A DNA stretch of 64,000 nucleotides from Flavobacterium sp. W4I14 (GCA_030817875.1 JAUSZU010000001.1:3348001-3412000); one strand, 5' to 3'; counted from the first letter of the stretch, positions 1 to 9,998 are shown. Numbers and translations are program-made. The notes: a model not told the origin generated them from the letters alone.

Positions 1-1270
1 CCCAAACTAATGGATCTTTTCTATCAACGATTTTCTTAGCAGATTTAACTGTTTTTACTACACCACGCTCAATCATCTTACGAATAATGAACGGTTTGTA
101 AAGCTCAGCAGCCATATCTTTAGGAATACCGCACTCGTGTAATTTAAGGCTAGGCCCTACAACAATTACAGAACGAGCTGAATAATCCACACGTTTACCT
201 AATAAATTCTGACGGAAACGACCTTGTTTACCTTTCAGGATATCTGAAAGTGACTTCAAAGCACGGTTACCTTCAGTTTTTACCGCGTTAACTTTACGTG
301 AGTTATCGAATAACGAATCTACAGCTTCCTGCAACATACGTTTCTCGTTACGTAAAATTACCTCTGGCGCTTTAATCTCGATCAAACGTTTTAAACGGTT
401 GTTACGGATAATTACACGACGGTATAAATCATTTAAATCGGAAGTAGCGAAACGACCACCTTCTAATGGCACTAACGGACGTAATTCTGGTGGAATAACC
501 GGAACGATTTTAACAATCATCCACTCAGGGCGATTCTCGATACGTGTATTAGCTCCACGGAAAGCTTCAACAACCTGAAGACGTTTTAAAGCCTCATTTT
601 TACGTTGCTGAGAAGTTTCGTTAGCTGCCTGGTGACGTAAATCATAAGATAAAGTATCTAAATCAATACGTTTTAATAAATCTTCTAATGCTTCAGCACC
701 CATTTTGGCGATGAATTTATTAGGATCTTTATCGTCTAAGTATTGGTTTTCTTTAGGTAATTTATCTAAGATATCTAAATATTCTTCTTCTGTTAAGAAG
801 TCCATATAGTTGATACCTTCCTCAGCCATTAAGCCTGATTGAATAACTACGTAACGCTCGTAATAGATAATTAAATCTAATTTTTTAGTAGGTAAACCTA
901 ATAAATAACCGATTTTGTTTGGTAAAGAGCGGAAGTACCAGATGTGCGCAACAGGAACCACTAAAGCAATGTGTCCCATACGCTCACGACGTACTTTTTT
1001 CTCCGTTACTTCAACACCACAACGATCGCAAACAATACCTTTATAACGGATACGTTTGTATTTACCGCAATGACATTCGTAATCTTTTACCGGACCAAAA
1101 ATACGCTCACAGAACAAACCATCACGCTCAGGTTTGTAAGTACGGTAGTTAATGGTTTCTGGTTTCAGCACCTCACCGCTTGAACGTTCCAAAATAATTT
1201 CTGGAGACGATAAGCTAATTGTGATTGATGTGAAATTGCTTTTTAATTTATTATCCTTTTTGTAAGACAT
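1..1270 (-). CDS. rpoC: DNA-directed RNA polymerase subunit beta' (5' part)
   Basis: This is the N-terminal 423 residues of the largest catalytic subunit of RNA polymerase; the reading frame is open through base 1, so the catalytic NADFDGD loop and everything after it lie outside the window. The translation begins [10 protein letters not shown] and shows the beta' zinc-ribbon cysteines C66, C68, C81 and C84, then the lid/rudder region with the near-invariant [20 protein letters not shown] segment. The ATG at 1268-1270 is the start just before the conserved block. It lies 87 bases downstream of rpoB and is almost certainly co-transcribed with it. Confidence 0.97.
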   Translation of the reverse strand, partial: MSYKKDNKLKSNFTSITISLSSPEIILERSSGEVLKPETINYRTYKPERDGLFCERIFGPVKDYECHCGKYKRIRYKGIVCDRCGVEVTEKKVRRERMGHIALVVPVAHIWYFRSLPNKIGYLLGLPTKKLDLIIYYERYVVIQSGLMAEEGINYMDFLTEEEYLDILDKLPKENQYLDDKDPNKFIAKMGAEALEDLLKRIDLDTLSYDLRHQAANETSQQRKNEALKRLQVVEAFRGANTRIENRPEWMIVKIVPVIPPELRPLVPLEGGRFATSDLNDLYRRVIIRNNRLKRLIEIKAPEVILRNEKRMLQEAVDSLFDNSRKVNAVKTEGNRALKSLSDILKGKQGRFRQNLLGKRVDYSARSVIVVGPSLKLHECGIPKDMAAELYKPFIIRKMIERGVVKTVKSAKKIVDRKDPLVW

Positions 1271-1305
1271 ATCTTTTTGTTTTTAGTAGCAAGTACTTAG
1301 CATCA

Positions 1306-1337
1306 AGTATCAAGCTTGAATTAACCTTCTTGATACT
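1306..1337 (-). repeat. Hairpin in the rpoB-rpoC spacer
   Basis: A 9-base inverted repeat (AGTATCAAG at 1306-1314 and CTTGATACT at 1329-1337) sits in the short rpoB-rpoC spacer, surrounded by repeated tacttag/agtatca words. No U-run follows on the minus strand, so it is not a clear terminator. Similar agtatcag words occur upstream of pheT near 33120. Confidence 0.4.
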
Positions 1338-1357
1338 CAATACTTTATACTTAATAC

Positions 1358-4300
1358 TTAGTCTAACGTAATATCTAAACCTAATCCGCGTAACTCATGT
1401 ACCAATACGTTGAACGATTCTGGTACACCTGGTGTTGGTAGGTTCTCACCTTTAACAATGGCTTCGTAAGTTTTGGCTCTTCCGATTACATCATCCGATT
1501 TAACGGTTAAGATCTCTTGAAGAATATTAGCTGCACCGAATGCCTCTAATGCCCAAACCTCCATCTCACCAAAACGCTGACCACCGAACTGAGCTTTACC
1601 ACCCAATGGTTGTTGTGTAATTAATGAGTATGGTCCGATTGAACGGGCGTGCATCTTATCATCAACCATGTGACCTAATTTCAACATGTAGATAATACCT
1701 ACAGTTGTAGTCTGATCGAAACGCTCACCTGTTAAACCATTGTATAAGTAGGTTTTTCCTGAAGCAGGAACTCCCGCTTTAGCAATCCACTCTTCTACTT
1801 CTTGGTGGGTAGCACCATCAAAAATTGGTGTTGCAAATTTAACACCTAATTCTTGGCCTGCCCAAGCTAAAATAGTTTCGTAGATCTGACCAAGGTTCAT
1901 ACGTGAAGGTACACCCAGTGGGTTCAACACGATATCAACCGGAGTACCATCAGCTAAGAAAGGCATATCTTCATCACGTACAATACGTGCAACAATACCT
2001 TTGTTACCGTGGCGACCCGCCATTTTATCACCTACTTTTAATTTACGTTTTTTAGCTACATAAACTTTTGCCATCTGTACGATTCCTGAAGGAAGCTCAT
2101 CACCTACACTGATCGCGAATTTATCGCGTTTGTAAGCACCAAGTTCTTCGTTAACGCGGATACCGTAGTTGTGAAGCAACATTTTAATCATCTCGTTTTT
2201 ATCATCATCAGTAGTCCATTTGTTAGGGCTAATGTGATTATAATCAAGCTCAGCTAAAATTTTCTGAGTAAATTTAGCGCCTTTAGCAACCAATAATTCT
2301 TTGTAAATGTTAAATACACCCTGAGATGTTTTTCCGTTTACGATGGTGAATAATTTGTCAACTAGTTCTGCTTTTAATTTCTCAGTGATATTGTTATATC
2401 CTTTGTCTAATTTCTCAATTGCCGATTTTTCCTCAGCTTTTGTAGTTTTCTTAGCACGGCTGAATAATTTAGTATCAATTACCACACCTTGGATTGAAGG
2501 AGGAGTTTTTAAAGACGCATCTTTAACATCACCTGCTTTATCACCAAAAATTGCACGCAGTAATTTCTCTTCCGGTGAAGGATCAGATTCTCCTTTTGGA
2601 GTAATCTTACCAATTAAAATATCACCTTCTTTTACATCAGCACCTATACGGATAATACCATTTTCATCAAGGTCTTTAGTAGCCTCTTCAGAAACGTTCG
2701 GGATATCTGGTGTTAATTCCTCTTCTCCACGTTTAGTATCACGTACTTCTAATTCAAACTCTTCAATATGCAATGAAGTGAAAACGTCATCACGAACAAT
2801 GCGTTCGTTAATTACAATCGCATCCTCAAAGTTGAAACCTTGCCAAGGCATGAATGCCACTTTCAAGTTTCTACCCAATGCTAATTCACCATTTTCAGTT
2901 GCATAACCTTCGCAAAGTACTTGTCCTTTAGTAACTTTCTGACCTTTCTTAACGATTGGTTTTAAGTTGATACAAGTATTCTGGTTGGTTTTTTTGAATT
3001 TAATTAAACGGTAAGTTTTGCTATCACCTTCAAATGAAACTAAACGATCATCTTCGTTACGCTCATATTTAATGGTGATTTCGTTAGCATCAACATACTC
3101 TACAACACCGTCACCTTCTGCGTTGATCAAAGTTCTTGAGTCACGTGCAACGCGACCTTCTAAACCTGTACCTACAATTGGTGCTTCAGGACGTAACAAT
3201 GGCACGGCCTGACGTTGCATGTTCGATCCCATCAAAGCCCTGTTCGCATCATCATGTTCTAAGAACGGAATTAACGAAGCAGCGATTGAAGTAATCTGGT
3301 TAGGCGCAACGTCCATTAAGTCTAATTTCTCAGGCTCAATAATCGGGAAGTCACCCTCATAACGTGCTTTAACACGCGGTGTAGTAAAGTTACCTTTATC
3401 ATCGTACTCTGCATTGGCCTGAGCGATGGTTTTACCATCTTCATCCTCAGCAGATAAATAAATAACGTCTGAATCTACAACTACTTTACCATCTTCAACG
3501 CGTTTGTATGGTGTTTCAATGAAACCTAAATTATTGATTTTTGCATGCACACAAAGTGATGAAATCAAACCAATGTTTGGTCCCTCTGGAGTTTCAATAG
3601 TACATAAACGACCATAGTGAGTATAGTGAACGTCACGTACCTCGAAACCGGCACGCTCACGTGATAAACCACCTGGACCTAAAGCCGATAAACGGCGTTT
3701 GTGTGTGATCTCTGCCAATGGATTCGTTTGATCCATGAACTGAGATAACTGGTTAGTACCAAAGAACGAGTTGATAACCGATGATAACGTACGGGCATTA
3801 ATCAAATCAGTTGGTGTAAACACCTCGTTATCGCGAATATTCATACGCTCACGGATTGTTCTGGCCATACGGGCCAAACCAACACCAAATTGTGCGTACA
3901 ATTGCTCACCTACCGTACGTACACGACGGTTAGACAAGTGATCGATATCATCTACCTCTTCTTTTGAGTTGATCAATTTGATCAGGTATTTCACAATTGC
4001 AATAATATCTGCTTTTGTTAATACTTTAACCTCATCAGGGGTATTCATTTTTAATTTACGGTTGATGCGGTAACGACCAACATCTCCTAAATCGTAACGT
4101 TTATCTGAAAAGAATAAACGATCAATGATACCACGGGCTGTTTCCTCATCAGGTGGTTCTGCGTTACGCAAAGCACGATAGATGTTTTCTACAGCTTCTT
4201 TTTCTGAGTTTGATGTATCTTTCTGTAATGTATTATATATAATGGTATAATCAGCCTGACTTGCGCCATCTTCTTTAGATAAGATGATGCTTTTTACGCC

Positions 4301-5161
4301 AGCTTCGATAACCATATCAATGTGTTCGTCTTCTAAAACGGTTTCTCTTTCAAGAATCACTTCATTACGGTCGATAGAAACTACTTCACCTGTATCTTCA
4401 TCTACAAAATCTTCAACCCATTTTTTCAATACTCTTGCCGCCAGTTTACGACCGATGTATTTCTTCAAACCTGATTTACTAACTTTTACTTCGTCAGCAA
4501 GATCAAAAAGTTCTAAGATATCTTTATCAGAATCGTAACCGATAGCACGTAATAAAGTGGTAACCGGGAATTTTTTCTTACGATCGATATAAGCATACAT
4601 CACGTTATTAACGTCTGTAGCGAACTCGATCCATGAACCTTTGAAAGGAATTACACGTGCAGAATACAATTTGGTTCCATTTGTGTGACGGCTTTGACCG
4701 AAGAACACTCCTGGAGAACGGTGTAATTGCGAAACGATAACACGTTCTGCACCGTTGATAACAAACGTACCTTTTGGTGTCATATACGGGATTGTACCTA
4801 AGTACACGTCCTGGATAATGGTTTCAAAATCTTCATGTTCTACATCATTACAAGAAAGCTTCAGCTTTGCTTTTAATGGAACATTGTAGGTTAATCCACG
4901 CTCAATACACTCATGTATATCGTAACGTGGCGGATCAACAAAATAATCAAGAAACTCCAATACGAAGATATTTCTTGAATCTGTTATTGGAAAGTTTTCA
5001 GCAAACACTTTAAACAAACCTTCGCTAGAGCGATCGTCTGATGTGGTATCTATCTGGAAAAATTCTCTGAATGATTGCAATTGCACATCCAGAAAATCCG
5101 GATAGTCTATAATGTGCTTACTAGTTGCAAAATTTACTCTTTGTTCGACTGTCTTTGCCAA
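1358..5161 (-). CDS. rpoB: DNA-directed RNA polymerase subunit beta
   Basis: This is the 1267-residue beta subunit of RNA polymerase, which forms the catalytic centre with beta' and is the target of rifampicin. The rifampicin region is visible ([20 protein letters not shown], then [20 protein letters not shown]), as are the active-site GRHGNKG block and a C-terminal [19 protein letters not shown] block. Length is normal for Bacteroidetes. The start codon is TTG at 5159-5161, followed by [10 protein letters not shown]; no ATG or GTG lies in frame upstream before a stop. It follows rplL after a 157-base spacer that contains a strong hairpin and precedes rpoC. Confidence 0.98.
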   Translation of the reverse strand: MAKTVEQRVNFATSKHIIDYPDFLDVQLQSFREFFQIDTTSDDRSSEGLFKVFAENFPITDSRNIFVLEFLDYFVDPPRYDIHECIERGLTYNVPLKAKLKLSCNDVEHEDFETIIQDVYLGTIPYMTPKGTFVINGAERVIVSQLHRSPGVFFGQSRHTNGTKLYSARVIPFKGSWIEFATDVNNVMYAYIDRKKKFPVTTLLRAIGYDSDKDILELFDLADEVKVSKSGLKKYIGRKLAARVLKKWVEDFVDEDTGEVVSIDRNEVILERETVLEDEHIDMVIEAGVKSIILSKEDGASQADYTIIYNTLQKDTSNSEKEAVENIYRALRNAEPPDEETARGIIDRLFFSDKRYDLGDVGRYRINRKLKMNTPDEVKVLTKADIIAIVKYLIKLINSKEEVDDIDHLSNRRVRTVGEQLYAQFGVGLARMARTIRERMNIRDNEVFTPTDLINARTLSSVINSFFGTNQLSQFMDQTNPLAEITHKRRLSALGPGGLSRERAGFEVRDVHYTHYGRLCTIETPEGPNIGLISSLCVHAKINNLGFIETPYKRVEDGKVVVDSDVIYLSAEDEDGKTIAQANAEYDDKGNFTTPRVKARYEGDFPIIEPEKLDLMDVAPNQITSIAASLIPFLEHDDANRALMGSNMQRQAVPLLRPEAPIVGTGLEGRVARDSRTLINAEGDGVVEYVDANEITIKYERNEDDRLVSFEGDSKTYRLIKFKKTNQNTCINLKPIVKKGQKVTKGQVLCEGYATENGELALGRNLKVAFMPWQGFNFEDAIVINERIVRDDVFTSLHIEEFELEVRDTKRGEEELTPDIPNVSEEATKDLDENGIIRIGADVKEGDILIGKITPKGESDPSPEEKLLRAIFGDKAGDVKDASLKTPPSIQGVVIDTKLFSRAKKTTKAEEKSAIEKLDKGYNNITEKLKAELVDKLFTIVNGKTSQGVFNIYKELLVAKGAKFTQKILAELDYNHISPNKWTTDDDKNEMIKMLLHNYGIRVNEELGAYKRDKFAISVGDELPSGIVQMAKVYVAKKRKLKVGDKMAGRHGNKGIVARIVRDEDMPFLADGTPVDIVLNPLGVPSRMNLGQIYETILAWAGQELGVKFATPIFDGATHQEVEEWIAKAGVPASGKTYLYNGLTGERFDQTTTVGIIYMLKLGHMVDDKMHARSIGPYSLITQQPLGGKAQFGGQRFGEMEVWALEAFGAANILQEILTVKSDDVIGRAKTYEAIVKGENLPTPGVPESFNVLVHELRGLGLDITLD

Positions 5162-5260
5162 TGGACTAAAAGATTTTAGTTTAAGAATAAACTATTTGTT
5201 TGGTTTCAGTTTCAAGCATTCTCATTAACCAAACAAAATGAGATGTTTATAAACAGGTAA

Positions 5261-5287
5261 AGACACCGACATTTTCAGTCGGTGTCT
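5261..5287 (-). promoter_or_regulatory. Hairpin between rplL and rpoB (attenuator or processing site)
   Basis: A perfect 10-base-pair stem (AGACACCGAC at 5261-5270, GTCGGTGTCT at 5278-5287) with a 7-base loop stands between rplL and rpoB. On the minus strand only three U follow, so termination would be partial. Many bacteria have an attenuator or RNase III site at this junction to set ribosomal protein against polymerase output; that role is inferred here. Confidence 0.6.
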
Positions 5288-5318
5288 AATACATTTTTAG
5301 CTTAGCTAAGTTAAGTGA

Positions 5319-5696
5319 TTACTTAATCTCAACTACTGCTCCAGCTTCTTCTAATTGTTTTTTAAGAGCTTCTGCTTCGTCTTTAGTAACACCAGCTTTT
5401 AATTCTTTTGGTGCTCCGTCAACTAAGTCTTTTGCTTCTTTCAAACCAAGGCCAGTTAAGTCTTTAACAAGTTTTACAACTGCTAATTTAGCGCCACCAG
5501 CTTCTTTTAAGATAACATCAAATGATGTTTTTTCTGCAGCAGCAGCAGGTGCATCACCACCAGCAGCAGGACCAGCAACTACAGCAGCAGCTGCAGGCTC
5601 GATACCATACTCGTCTTTTAAGATTTGAGCTAATTCGTTAACTTCTTTAACTGTTAAGTTTACTAATTGCTCAGCAAACGATTTTAAATCTGCCAT
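5319..5696 (-). CDS. rplL: 50S ribosomal protein bL12 (L7/L12)
   Basis: This is the stalk protein of the large subunit, present in several copies on uL10, which recruits and activates translational GTPases. The 125-residue product has the N-terminal dimerisation helix ([20 protein letters not shown]), an alanine/glycine-rich hinge at about residues 35-55, and the C-terminal GTPase-contact domain with FDVILKEAG and [18 protein letters not shown] at 5694-5696. It follows rplJ by 64 bases, the usual order, and the hairpin downstream may lower readthrough into rpoB. Confidence 0.98.
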   Translation of the reverse strand: MADLKSFAEQLVNLTVKEVNELAQILKDEYGIEPAAAAVVAGPAAGGDAPAAAAEKTSFDVILKEAGGAKLAVVKLVKDLTGLGLKEAKDLVDGAPKELKAGVTKDEAEALKKQLEEAGAVVEIK

Positions 5697-5760
5697 TTTA
5701 TTAAGATTTTAAAAATTTACGTAAAAATAATTTTGTTTAATTGCGAACTTAAGGTGTTCG

Positions 5761-6282
5761 TTAACCTTCTCTTTCTTGTAGAGTTTTAACAATTCCTGCA
5801 ATTTTGCCTCCGCTTGATTTAAGCGCAGATATAACATTCTTAGCTGGTGATTGTAATAATCCAATGATATCGCCAATAAGCTCTTCTCTCGATTTTAAGC
5901 TTACTAAGTTATTCAATTGGTCATCGCCAACGTATACTGATGAATCTATATATGCTGCTTTAAGCAATGGTTTATCAGATGTTCTTCTCAAAGTTTTAAT
6001 CAACTTAGCCGGAGCGTTTGCTGTTTTTGAGAATAATAATGATGATGAACCTTTAAGGGCTTCGTATATCTCAGAAGCATCGCCATCTAAACCTTCAATC
6101 GCTTTGCGGATTAAAGAGTTTTTAGCAACTTTCATGATGATATCACCTTCGAAACATTTGCGGCGGATGTTGTTAATCTGCTCAACAGAAAGGCTAGAAG
6201 TATCAGCAATATAAAAATTGCCATACTCTTGCATTTGTCCTTGTAGTTCTAAAACTACTTCGTTTTTTTCTTCTCTGTTCAT
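5761..6282 (-). CDS. rplJ: 50S ribosomal protein uL10
   Basis: uL10 is the base of the ribosomal stalk: its N-terminal domain binds 23S rRNA with uL11 and its C-terminal helix carries bL12 dimers. The 173-residue product has the expected N-terminal region (EVVLELQGQMQEYGNFYIAD, then ADTSSLSVEQINNIRRKC) and a C-terminal helix. The start ATG lies two bases after the rplA stop codon, so the two genes are probably translationally coupled. Confidence 0.96.
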   Translation of the reverse strand: MNREEKNEVVLELQGQMQEYGNFYIADTSSLSVEQINNIRRKCFEGDIIMKVAKNSLIRKAIEGLDGDASEIYEALKGSSSLLFSKTANAPAKLIKTLRRTSDKPLLKAAYIDSSVYVGDDQLNNLVSLKSREELIGDIIGLLQSPAKNVISALKSSGGKIAGIVKTLQEREG

Positions 6283-6284
6283 GA

Positions 6285-6983
6285 TTAAATCCCCGCTACT
6301 GATTTTGTTTCAATTGCAATTCCAGGACTCATTGTAGAAGACACGTGAATGCTTTTAAAATAAGTTCCTTTAGCAGCAGATGGTTTTAATTTTGAAATTA
6401 CCTGAATGATTTCAAGTGCATTCTCATAAATTTTATCTGCTGGGAATGATACTTTCCCTATTGAAGCGTGTATAATACCGCTTTTGTCTACTTTAAAATC
6501 AATCTTACCTGCTTTAACCTCTGTTACAGCTTTACCAACTTCGTTAGTTACTGTGCCAGATTTTGGGTTTGGCATTAAGTTCCTTGGACCTAAAACGCGG
6601 CCTAATTTACCTACTTTTGCCATACAAGCTGGTGTTGTGATAATAATGTCTACATCGGTCCAACCACCTTCAATTTTAGCCACATATTCATCTAAACCTA
6701 CGAAGTCTGCGCCAGCTGCTTTCGCTTCTTCTTCCTTATCAGGAGTTACCAAAGCTAAAACACGCACAGTTTTACCTGTACCGTGTGGTAAAGTAGCAAT
6801 ACCACGTACCATTTGATTCGCTTTACGCGGATCTACACCTAAAGATACATCAATATCAACTGATGCATCGAATTTAGTGGTAGTGATTTCTTTTACCAAA
6901 GCAGCAGCAGCCTGTAAAGTATAAGCTTTACCAGCTTCTATTTTAGCGTGTGCCTTTTTTTGATTTTTAGTTAATTTCGCCAC
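6285..6983 (-). CDS. rplA: 50S ribosomal protein uL1
   Basis: uL1 forms the mobile L1 stalk that guides deacylated tRNA out of the E site and, in many bacteria, represses its own operon. The 232-residue product shows the conserved [14 protein letters not shown] and [19 protein letters not shown] motifs that contact rRNA. The start codon is GTG at 6981-6983 (translation begins [10 protein letters not shown]). It lies 20 bases after the rplK stop codon and directly before rplJ. Confidence 0.97.
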   Translation of the reverse strand: MAKLTKNQKKAHAKIEAGKAYTLQAAAALVKEITTTKFDASVDIDVSLGVDPRKANQMVRGIATLPHGTGKTVRVLALVTPDKEEEAKAAGADFVGLDEYVAKIEGGWTDVDIIITTPACMAKVGKLGRVLGPRNLMPNPKSGTVTNEVGKAVTEVKAGKIDFKVDKSGIIHASIGKVSFPADKIYENALEIIQVISKLKPSAAKGTYFKSIHVSSTMSPGIAIETKSVAGI

Positions 6984-7003
6984 TGTTGTAAACTGTTTTT
7001 TAA

Positions 7004-7447
7004 TTAATTGTTCCAGGGTGCGTCACCAGAAACGGTGATTCCCATACTGCGTGCTGTACCAGCAACCATACTCATTGCAGATTCGATTGTAAATGCATTT
7101 AAATCAGGCATTTTATCTTCAGCAATAACTTTAATCTGGTCCCAGGTCACCGATCCAACTTTTTTACGGTTAGGCTCAGCAGAACCACTCTGTAATTTAG
7201 TAGCATCTTTTAATTGGATAGCTACCGGAGGGGTTTTGATGATGAAATCGAATGACTTATCAGCATAAACAGTAATTACAACTGGCAATACTTTACCTGC
7301 TTTATCTTGGGTACGAGCGTTGTACTGTTTGCAAAACTCCATAATGTTCACCCCTTTAGCACCTAATGCAGGTCCTACTGGTGGCGATGGATTTGCCGCT
7401 CCGCCTTTGATCTGTAATTTGATCATTGCACTGACTTCTTTTGCCAT
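7004..7447 (-). CDS. rplK: 50S ribosomal protein uL11
   Basis: uL11 binds the GTPase-associated centre of 23S rRNA and is needed for stringent-response signalling on the ribosome. The 147-residue product has the N-terminal [20 protein letters not shown] motif and a C-terminal rRNA-binding domain ending in [10 protein letters not shown]. In most bacteria it directly follows nusG; here about 1.6 kb of foreign-looking DNA intervenes and a promoter of its own is visible upstream. Confidence 0.98.
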   Translation of the reverse strand: MAKEVSAMIKLQIKGGAANPSPPVGPALGAKGVNIMEFCKQYNARTQDKAGKVLPVVITVYADKSFDFIIKTPPVAIQLKDATKLQSGSAEPNRKKVGSVTWDQIKVIAEDKMPDLNAFTIESAMSMVAGTARSMGITVSGDAPWNN

Positions 7448-7539
7448 TTTGTGTTTTTTGTTTATTTAAAACTCAATGTTAAATATTGGAAGCATGTAAC
7501 ATTTAATTCCTTATAGCTCCTATAAAGCTTAAAGGACTG

Positions 7540-7570
7540 CAAAGATATGGATAATCTTGTAAATGCACAA
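7540..7570 (-). promoter_or_regulatory. Bacteroidetes-type promoter for rplKAJL-rpoBC
   Basis: Read on the minus strand, TATCTTTG (7547-7540) matches the Bacteroidetes -7 consensus TAnnTTTG exactly, and TTG (7570-7568) lies 20 bases upstream as a -33 element. The box is about 93 bases ahead of the rplK start. It would let rplK and downstream genes be expressed despite the terminator behind nusG. Confidence 0.6.
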
Positions 7571-7667
7571 TAGATGGGGAGAAATATATTTAATAATGTT
7601 TGAAGGGTTAAAAATAGATTTGATCAATTAACCACTAAAGACTCACCAGTCATTAAAAGGACTAAAT

Positions 7668-8186
7668 CTATTTTTTATTTAAAATGTTTAAAATTTGCTT
7701 TAACTCCTCGTTTATTTCATTATAGGATAACAATGTTGATCTTTTGGGTTTCTCGATACTTTTTATCACTTTGGCACCGTATAGATAATAACGTGTTTCA
7801 TTCGTATTTTTTATCTTAGAATCTTTCAGGTACATAGGCTTATCATAGAATATCTCTTTTCTGAATACAAAGAACAACCCTTTATTATTAAAATAGTAAT
7901 CAACCTCAGCTCTTCCTGTTTCACCATAAAAAACACAATGCACCTTCTTAATGATATTTTTATCATAATAGCCAGTTACCTCTCCACCTTCTGCCGACAT
8001 GTCGGGTGCATCCTTAACTTTCTTTCTATAAAGCCTTAAATGTTTATTGATTACCGAGAAGTCTGATTGTATTTTCTTGATAATAGCCGGAGTATCAATC
8101 AATGCTTTGATTGAATTATGATTCGCACTGACATCATCAGCACCATAACAAAATATACAAATCAAAAATATAAAAAGCCCTTTCAT
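7668..8186 (-). CDS. Small exported protein, candidate immunity partner
   Basis: I do not recognise a named family. The 172-residue product has a short signal peptide (MKGLFIFLICIFCYGADDVS) predicting export to the periplasm, then a charged domain with no further membrane segment. The start lies two bases after the stop codon of the peptidase M15-like gene, so the pair is co-transcribed and probably translationally coupled. A cell-wall peptidase followed directly by a small periplasmic protein is the layout of a toxin with its immunity gene; that function is inference only. The DNA is visibly more AT-rich than the ribosomal genes on both sides. Confidence 0.6.
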   Translation of the reverse strand: MKGLFIFLICIFCYGADDVSANHNSIKALIDTPAIIKKIQSDFSVINKHLRLYRKKVKDAPDMSAEGGEVTGYYDKNIIKKVHCVFYGETGRAEVDYYFNNKGLFFVFRKEIFYDKPMYLKDSKIKNTNETRYYLYGAKVIKSIEKPKRSTLLSYNEINEELKQILNILNKK

Positions 8187-8188
8187 AA

Positions 8189-8698
8189 CTATTTTACTTT
8201 TTTCAAATCTCTAATACTTTGACCAAAAGTCATCTGAAAATGGGGATAATCTTTAAAACCTTCCCAATTCCCTCCCCATTCAAATCCCAAATCTTCTCCA
8301 ATCTTAACAACCTCTTTTGGCAATATACTCCAAACTGCATTGCCCTCTTTCACAATCACAACATCCATAGCTAGTGCATAATTATGATAACTTGTACCTC
8401 CTTTAGCTTTAGTTACTATATTTCCAGGAGTAGTTCTACCTTGATTATATAGCGCATTTTGTTCAGCGATAGTCCTTAAAGCCTGTACAACCCTTAGCTG
8501 TATACCAAGCTCCTCCTCTACCGTATTAATAAATTCTCTTGCTGGTTCTTGTAATCTTTTATCTAATGTTAGGATCCGCTTATTAGTAGCCTCATCCCAA
8601 GTTGGCTTTAAAGATTTCGGAAGGCCATTTTCTACTAGTAACAATAAAGAATTTGCTTTTTTATTAAACTTTATTTTTTTTCCTTTATCCCAAATCAT
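8189..8698 (-). CDS. Peptidase M15-like (L-Ala-D-Glu / D-Ala-D-Ala peptidase domain)
   Basis: The 169-residue product carries an M15-type zinc peptidase domain, which cuts peptide stems of peptidoglycan and occurs in phage endolysins and as C-terminal domains of some antibacterial effectors. Zinc ligands are visible as H105 and D112 in SYHNYALAMD and H153 in DYPHFQM. There is no signal peptide. The ATG at 8696-8698 is the only normal start, but the same frame stays open upstream to a stop at 8840-8842, coding a plausible protein with no ATG, GTG or TTG. The protein may therefore be the C-terminal piece of a larger, broken gene. It is coupled to the small exported protein downstream. Confidence 0.75.
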   Translation of the reverse strand: MIWDKGKKIKFNKKANSLLLLVENGLPKSLKPTWDEATNKRILTLDKRLQEPAREFINTVEEELGIQLRVVQALRTIAEQNALYNQGRTTPGNIVTKAKGGTSYHNYALAMDVVIVKEGNAVWSILPKEVVKIGEDLGFEWGGNWEGFKDYPHFQMTFGQSIRDLKKVK

Positions 8699-8904
8699 CC
8701 CAGATTCAAGATAATAATAATCAACATCTATACCGCCTTTTGTAGATACTTTCTTAACGATGTAATTTTTATGAATAGTGTCAATAATTAGAGGAATTAA
8801 AGCAGGAGAAAATGAACCTGAACTAAAGATTATAAATGTTTAAAAGGATCATAAAAACTAAATAAAATACCTGCGTTTTTTTTCCCTACCAATGAATATT
8901 CCAT
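8699..8904 (-). pseudogene. Probable remnant of the 5' part of the M15 gene
   Basis: Upstream of the M15 ATG the frame reads on through residues such as SGSFSPALIPLIIDT and GGIDVDYYYLES before a stop at 8840-8842. In a second frame, an ATG at 8902-8904 opens a 24-codon reading (MEYSLVGKKNAGILFSFYDP...) that ends at 8830-8832, overlapping the first. A one-base shift near 8839 would join them into one protein beginning at 8904. An 8-A run (minus strand) lies at about 8877-8884. This looks like a decayed or frameshifted N-terminus. Confidence 0.45.
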
Positions 8905-9019
8905 AATTACTGTTATAGTGGTTTGACAACAAATTATTAAATCACAAAAAATAATAGGGATTACTTACAATCTAGCAATTAAAATGCCACAATCTTATAA
9001 TAAAAATCTATTTCAAACA

Positions 9020-9048
9020 AAAAAGCTTCAGAAAATAAATCCTGAAGC
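9020..9048 (-). terminator. Terminator after nusG
   Basis: GCTTCAG (9025-9031) pairs with CTGAAGC (9042-9048) and on the minus strand is followed by a run of six U, a rho-independent terminator 24 bases beyond the nusG stop codon. It closes the tRNA-tuf-secE-nusG transcript before the inserted genes. Confidence 0.75.
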
Positions 9049-9071
9049 CTTCTAATATTTTAAATAATTTC

Positions 9072-9611
9072 TTATTCTTTTTCTACTTGCATGTAGTTAA
9101 GTTCGAGTGGGGTTTTACGTCCAAAAATCTTAACCATAACTTTCAGTTTTTTCTTCTCTTCGTTTACCTCTTCGATAATACCTGAGAAACCATTGAAAGG
9201 TCCGTCCATTACTTTAATGCCTTCGCCAACATAGTAAGGTACATTCATCGTTTCGCCTTGCTCGCTCATTTCATCAACCACACCTAAAATACGGTTAACT
9301 TCTGCCTGGCGCATTGGGATTGGATTACCAGCTTTATCACCCAGGAAACCAATAACACTATTAATTCCTTTAATGATGTGCTCTAATTCTCCATCTAATG
9401 TAGCTTCGATTAAAACATAACCCGGATAAAAGTTACGCTCTTTGGCAATTTTTTTACCATCTTTCATTTGGTAATATTTTTCCATCGGTATTAAAACCTG
9501 AGGAACCAAATGAGAGAAACCTAAACGGCTGATCTCAGCATCAATGTACTGTTTTACTTTCTTTTCCTTACCGCTAACAGCCCTTACAACGTACCACTTT
9601 AGATCGCTCAT
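9072..9611 (-). CDS. nusG: Transcription termination/antitermination factor NusG
   Basis: NusG binds the RNA polymerase clamp, reduces pausing and couples transcription to translation or Rho. The 179-residue product has the N-terminal NGN domain (KWYVVRAVSGKEKKVKQYID; NFYPGYVLIEA) and a C-terminal KOW domain at about residues 125-175 (GEGIKVMDGPFNGFSGIIEE). It follows secE by nine bases in the conserved secE-nusG pair. Confidence 0.97.
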   Translation of the reverse strand: MSDLKWYVVRAVSGKEKKVKQYIDAEISRLGFSHLVPQVLIPMEKYYQMKDGKKIAKERNFYPGYVLIEATLDGELEHIIKGINSVIGFLGDKAGNPIPMRQAEVNRILGVVDEMSEQGETMNVPYYVGEGIKVMDGPFNGFSGIIEEVNEEKKKLKVMVKIFGRKTPLELNYMQVEKE

Positions 9612-9620
9612 TAGTAAATA

Positions 9621-9818
9621 TTAATTAGAAAGTGATTTATAAAAAGTATCTAACACAAATGTCGATCCTTTATCCATTGCAAAAATAACCAATGCAATAA
9701 TTAAAGAAGCCACTAATACAAGAATTGCAGAACTTTGCAGTTCACCCCAAGTAGGCCATGTAACCTTCTGGGTCATTTCATCGTACGATTCTTTTATAAA
9801 CTCAACTACTTTAGCCAT
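9621..9818 (-). CDS. secE: Preprotein translocase subunit SecE
   Basis: SecE clamps the SecY channel of the Sec translocon in the inner membrane. The 65-residue product has an amphipathic N-terminal stretch ending in the typical EMTQKVTWPTWGELQ motif and one transmembrane helix (AILVLVASLIIALVIFA), the short one-helix form usual outside enterobacteria. I chose the ATG at 9816-9818 (MAKVVEF); the frame extends 28 codons upstream, but that part is unlike SecE and starts near the tRNA-Trp gene. Confidence 0.93.
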   Translation of the reverse strand: MAKVVEFIKESYDEMTQKVTWPTWGELQSSAILVLVASLIIALVIFAMDKGSTFVLDTFYKSLSN

Positions 9819-9927
9819 ATTTAATTTATTGAATGACAGAATGACTAAATGAGTGAACGATAATATTCGAAAGCTAACCTTCAAATTTAACCATTCACTC
9901 ATTCAATTACTCAATCATTGTTTTGAG

Positions 9928-9998
9928 CACGGGAACAAGGATTCGAACCCTGATCAAAGGTTTTGGAGACCTCTATTCTACCGTTGAACTATTCCCGT
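9928..9998 (-). tRNA. tRNA-Trp (anticodon CCA)
   Basis: On the minus strand the acceptor arms ACGGGAA and TTCCCGT pair over seven bases. The anticodon loop reads CTCCAAA (anticodon CCA) and the T arm contains GGTTCGAATCC. The 3' CCA is not encoded. It lies between tuf and secE, a common position in Bacteroidetes. Confidence 0.95.

Noticed and set aside
2343..2906. 187-codon open frame antisense to rpoB
   Set aside because: Serine-rich shadow frame typical of the complement of a highly conserved gene.
8830..8850. Programmed -1 frameshift joining the two frames ahead of the M15 gene
   Set aside because: TTTTAAAC is present but the codon register does not fit a slippery X-XXY-YYZ heptamer, so a mutation is a simpler explanation.
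7668..8904. Prophage remnant around the M15 peptidase
   Set aside because: No holin, tail, integrase or att-like repeats flank the pair; xerC nearby is the conserved housekeeping copy.
9819..9902. N-terminal extension of secE by 28 residues
   Set aside because: The added residues do not look like SecE, and the extended start lies close to tRNA-Trp; the ATG at 9818 gives a normal 65-residue protein.
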